A stretch of 51,497 nucleotides of DNA from Apophysomyces variabilis (Eukaryota > Mucoromycota > Mucoromycetes > Mucorales > Mucoraceae). Below are positions 47,801-51,497 of this stretch, in pieces. The translations under genes and the position numbers were made by a program. The stretch is from NCBI GenBank assembly GCA_002749535.1, contig MZZL01000052.1, positions 52,330-103,826 of the forward strand. The letters are read 5' to 3'. The notes beneath the pieces were generated by a model. It was given only the letters and a program-made list of their open reading frames with translations, ran no database searches and was not told the origin of the DNA. Position 1 is the first letter of the stretch; each line of letters begins with the position of its first letter.

Positions 47801-49157
47801 TTATCAGTAACCGAGGCTCTCTTACCATTGCTCGGAGCGCTATTGTCTCAGGTATTTAAAAAACTCGAAAAATACTATTGTGTATTTATATTTGTTTGCT
47901 ATTCGTAGATATTGCGAGGTGACCATGACAACAATTGGAAACAACAGTGTTTGTCAGTCTGGAGCCGATATATTAGTGTATACAGTCATCAAAACTCGGT
48001 AATACTTGCTTGTCTCGCTATAAACTTGCAAATTCTAACAGGTCAAAGACCTTGTCGTTGCGTGAGGCTTCATCAGAATCAATTCGCTACATTGCAAACA
48101 GCTTATTCACGCGAGATGAACCATATGTGGATTTTGCTGCCCTGTCTGCACAGCTTGCGATCATTCGACTACTTCAGGTAAGACCTATTTCAATAACAGA
48201 TGATATCACTGATCTAACTTCTTCAGGATGACGATATTGATGTCCGTCACACGATGGCAAGCGTTGTTTCCGATGCGCTTTCATTGTCAGTAAGTAAGAA
48301 CAGCATAAATCAGCATATTTTAATGATAACACTGTAACAAGGCACCGGTACATCCTGAGAGAGCAGTTGAGCTGGTCTATAAGCACCTTAGTAAACGTTC
48401 CATATACAGCGCTTATCTTCAGGAGCATCTTTACCAAGTTCTCACTGACGGCAAATCTCCTCGTAAGTCATATGCATATAAGCTATAGGGAGGTTTAAAA
48501 TACTGCAATAGGAACTATATTGGACGAGCAAATTTTCTCGACGAAGACCTTGTTTGCAAAAGAGACGCCGAATATATATAAAGAAGATCTTATCGATATA
48601 CAATGGGCGAGCGTTAATTTATACTCTCTTCATATTCAACAACCCACGCAATGTGTAGAGTGGATCCGCTCACATTATATAGTATATGTCGAAGAAACTA
48701 TCAAAGAAGTTCTGGATTTGCTGCATCGTTTGACGGATCTTTCTACAGCTGTAAGTGAGCATAAATGTGCTTAATAAGGTACTGATACCTCAGTACAAGA
48801 TCATGCAGCATGGGCCTTATGGTATTAGCTCGCGACCAATGGTTTTCCTAGCAATATATCGAAAGGTTCTGGCGCTGAACTGTGCATATGGATTTGTGAC
48901 TGATTTGCAAGGGATCGGGATTCAGAAGTTAACAACAGGTAAGGATAAGAAAATATCTGAAGTTGAATGATCTAACAATAATTGAAGAGCTGAACTTTGC
49001 TCTACAAGAAATATCAGAAAACTGTGTTCATCCATTGTTATGGCAGTTACTTTGTGGTGAAGATGGCTTAGCTTCAAAAACTGCTTACATACTAAGAAAC
49101 TGGGGACAGGTGGCATACAAAAACATGTTTTTGTTGGCCCCAGTCTCTGTAGACTAA
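41870..49157 (+). CDS. TRM732: THADA/Trm732 family tRNA 2'-O-methylation adaptor (DUF2428)
   Basis: Yeast Trm732 partners the Trm7 methyltransferase for 2'-O-methylation of tRNA position 32; human THADA is its orthologue. The model has 23 exons: 41870-42068, 42132-43074, 43131-43401, 43456-43587, 43635-43871, 43921-45136, 45189-45303, 45370-45660, 45711-45768, 45816-45992, 46043-46356, 46411-46609, 46669-46815, 46869-47217, 47266-47548, 47602-47851, 47909-47998, 48049-48177, 48227-48289, 48342-48462, 48512-48750, 48794-48938, 48988-49157. They total 2045 residues, similar to human THADA. The protein is helical-repeat rich. Diagnostic blocks are HRGAF, ITRRSAGLP (RRSAGLP at 1228-1234), VHAYNILRTIF, WAIRNCSVMLFS and LTGREFFTRYP. 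Introns 4 and 14 appear to start with GC. Every exon joins in frame, which argues for a functional gene. Confidence 0.93.
43588..43634 (+). other. GC-AG intron in the THADA-like gene
   Basis: The 47-nt intron starts GCATGT after exon end AAG and finishes with ACAG. The nearby GT would break the frame, while the GC donor joins DWHRK to VKYSLLN as the family requires. Confidence 0.75.
47218..47265 (+). other. GC-AG intron in the THADA-like gene
   Basis: The 48-nt intron has the donor AAG|GCAAGT, the standard consensus of GC-AG introns, and a TACAG acceptor. Only this choice keeps frame between FVE and LRSLSDSEF. Confidence 0.75.
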
Positions 49158-49440
49158 ATCGTTAGAATCGTCTGTTTAATGTTATTTTTTTGTTCTACTT
49201 GAGCTAGAAATGTCAATAGCAATCTCATAATCAAAAGAAAAAGCGGAGATATATAGAGATGAGAAACCTGGAGCCTATGAGATTTTTTGGGATATTTTAA
49301 TGTCTTTATTAGATGGCATACCGTCTAAACTGGGTCATCTGATTTTTTTTTATATTATACATTTTATTAGGGTGTATGAAGCCCTTTAAGAAACTAGAAG
49401 TGAAATGACAGATAAGGCATTATCAGATAGAGGTAGATAT
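49158..49440. other. Spacer between THADA-like gene and LINE remnant
   Basis: This is AT-rich sequence with no gene. It should contain the 3' UTR of the THADA-like gene. Confidence 0.5.
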
Positions 49441-51220
49441 AATTAGGTAAGAAAGATCAAGTAGATGTAGGATGGAGGGAAAAGTTTGTAGCAGGTAGAG
49501 TAAATAGAGGAAATGTGCCAAGAGCATACCGAGCAAGGTAAGAGCATAAAGCAGCCATTATTAGCCTCATTGGACCATGGGATCTCATCAAAAACACAAC
49601 TCCAGTGTTGTTGCCATATGATGGCAAGTATTATCTCCAGCATGACTCAATCTCATTAGTTACAGCAGTTGATGGCGTGTCATTAAGCAATAAAATCTCC
49701 CAAACATAGTTAGGTGTAATCATCAGGTCTGGGAGAGAGAAGCCTTGAAGAGCAACATACCAAAAACGCCACTTTGGTGGACAGGTAATGACAAAATGGA
49801 GATCACATTTAGGAATCTGATTACAGATTGAGCAACTGGGCGATGGGAACTTTGTAGGCATCCAGCGAAATAGTTGTGAGTGAGTGGACAGTCTATCAAT
49901 TAATATATGCCACCAAACTGTCCAAGCGTTATGGGGCATAGGCAAATGCCAAAATAGATTCCAGCGTTGTACTGAGATTTGCTGATGAGCTGGTATAAGA
50001 AATGGTGGATGACAGGAGGATGGGGAGAATGATGAACTTTTGAGACAGCCAATATTTGCGCAATATGCTGGGATTACTGCTAAGATCTTTGACCAATTTT
50101 CCTGTACCTAGATCTAAGGTCCACTTTAAGAGAGGAGCGACAGCAGATATATTATTGAGCGGAATTGAGGTATGTAAAGGTTGGGATAACGCTTGACTGA
50201 TTGGAGTAATCCATTGTAATGTTCCTCTTTCAATCCGCACCTGAATATTGTGAAGGCGTCTATGTTGTTCTAATTCGAGTGGATACAGTATCCTAGAGCG
50301 AGGATACCATATCAAAAAATCAGCAACCAGGAGGTAATGCGGGATTAATTGATGTAATCCATCAGTACTTTTGACAGCTAAGGGGTCATAGGCAGATCAG
50401 GAAGAAGAGAGCCCGGCTGTGGTATACGTCGCTGTCGTAGTGTGACTTCCTAGTACTTGTGTTCCATGAACAGGATGACCGGAATTAACGTGTTTCCATT
50501 TACAGTGAACTTCTCTAGTTTGGAACACCGACTGCACCTCTTCTCTAAATCAGAGATCTATCACCGAGGATGAAGACAAGGTGACACTGCTCTACCGCAG
50601 TTATTACACTTAGCTAAATCATACACCTATCGCCGAGAAGAATGTTCACTAATTACAAATCCCGCATAAGAGCAAATAATTATAAATAGGCAGACAAGTT
50701 GAATGAAATAAAGATATCCAACAGTCTCAAAGGATTCTATCTGTCCCTTTTTCTATCTACATATAACACACCGGCCAACTGTCTTGTGGAGAAAGGGGCA
50801 GCACTTTACACAGTAGACGACGAGATGCTGTAATGTTGGCATATATCAAAGATAGCGAATATATCTGTTTGGGTCCAGTAAAATAGGTATAAGCGAGCTA
50901 TGACCTGTATGCGCTTTCAAAAAAAAAAGTTGACCATTGCCTTATTGAAGGAGTCAGATGTTGCCTGGAGTATGCGTTGCAAATATATCCAGTATAAAGC
51001 AAGGTGTTGATGTTCAAGATCAATTAATCCAATACCGCCCATCTGCTTTGGATGGCAAAGAAGGTTCCATGATGGCCTAGGAAAAAAGGGGAGCACAAAA
51101 GACCAAACTGTACATTGACATTGTGCTATCCATGACGCTAGTGAAATAACGACACACATAATGTGCCATAGACAAGATAACAAAAGCGAATTAGCAACAA
51201 TACTGCACCCACACATAGAT
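49441..51220 (-). mobile_element. Decayed non-LTR retrotransposon (LINE), 3' part
   Basis: Three minus-strand frames in different phases read in order from right to left as the C-terminal part of a LINE polyprotein. The piece at 51216-50917 has the post-RT block PRPSWNLLCHPKQMGGIGLIDL. The piece at 50315-49929 is a linker. The piece at 49945-49631 contains a Cys/His cluster (CSICNQIPKCDLHFVITCP, about 49834-49780) like the RT-associated zinc-binding domain. A further piece (49643-49443) continues with WQQHWSCVFDEIPW. Frameshifts and stops separate the pieces, and the catalytic RT part is absent or outside the window, so the copy is dead. It faces the THADA-like gene tail to tail. Confidence 0.75.
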
Positions 51221-51270
51221 AGTTGTCATTGTTTGAGCAAGTTGACATATCTACACTGCAGTTGAAGGGT

Positions 51271-51340
51271 GATTCTACCACCTTTACACCACATGGTAGA
51301 ATCTCTGGTTCCACCCACTTTCCACCCAGGTGGTAGAATT
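51271..51340. repeat. Inverted/direct repeat cluster, TGGTAGAAT
   Basis: GATTCTACCA at 51271-51280 is the exact complement of TGGTAGAATC at 51294-51303, forming a 10-bp stem with a 13-base loop. A third copy, TGGTAGAATT, is at 51331-51340. It lies at the edge of the LINE remnant and may be the end of another small element. Confidence 0.6.
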
Positions 51341-51497
51341 TCTTATATTACCACATTTTTCTCTCCCCCCAAACGCTGTTACTGTAGCAGACATGCATAC
51401 AAAATTAAGTTACCACAGCAAAACTAGTGCATTCACATTTCCCAGGAACTGCATAATTATTTATGTCACGCGCTTCTAACATGGTTTCTTTTTTTTT

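Noticed and set aside
48040..48041. First AG as the end of THADA-like intron 17
   Set aside because: It breaks the reading frame; the AG at 48047-48048 restores it with a normal 50-nt intron.
1..51497. CRISPR array, operon or secondary-metabolite cluster
   Set aside because: There are no regularly spaced direct repeats and no PKS, NRPS or terpene genes. Gene structure is eukaryotic with separate promoters.

Overview
The window looks like nuclear DNA of a filamentous fungus, most likely Mucoromycota (Mucorales-like). The genes are split by many short introns of about 45-80 nt with GT..AG ends, often with a CTAAC-type branch site. The proteins are ordinary fungal eukaryotic orthologues, and the DNA between genes is AT-rich with transposon debris. 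The taxon is an inference, because no rRNA or mitochondrial marker is present. All exon models were built by eye from reading-frame continuity, splice sites and family motifs.

Left part (1-4.8 kb): a 197-bp GC-rich MITE with 8-bp target duplications (hAT type) at 323-519, the ribosomal stalk protein P1 gene (+), a twin-CX9C COX23/CHCHD7-like gene (-), and a six-exon short-chain dehydrogenase gene (+). From 4.9 to 12.3 kb, three tandem pepsin-family aspartic protease genes lie head to tail on the minus strand. All three are interrupted at the same place, inside the first DTGS catalytic motif. The middle copy has Asn in place of the second catalytic Asp.

Centre (14.4-27 kb): BMS1 (ribosome-biogenesis GTPase, 11 exons), adenylosuccinate synthetase (5 exons) and a D-2-hydroxyacid dehydrogenase (5 exons) run closely spaced on the plus strand. 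A convergent uncharacterised Ser-rich protein gene follows on the minus strand. After a 2.5-kb gene-poor gap comes a four-exon minus-strand gene for a degenerate protein kinase (pseudokinase). A possible two-exon small gene lies just upstream of it.

Right part: 27.6-34.3 kb is gene-poor and contains only broken ORFs. QCR8 (complex III subunit) and a triose-phosphate/nucleotide-sugar type transporter lie at 34.3-36.5 kb. A second gene-poor stretch covers 36.5-41.9 kb. A 23-exon THADA/Trm732 gene (tRNA Nm32 methylation adaptor) fills 41.9-49.2 kb and appears to use two GC-AG introns. The window ends in the decayed 3' part of a non-LTR retrotransposon (minus) and a small cluster of inverted repeats.

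Functionally, P1, BMS1 and THADA/Trm732 belong to the translation machinery, COX23 and QCR8 to the respiratory chain, and the protease cluster to the secretory/cell-surface system. There is no sign of a biosynthetic cluster or prokaryote-type operon. The most unusual items are the catalytically altered middle protease, the pseudokinase, the intact-looking hAT MITE and the two GC-AG introns.
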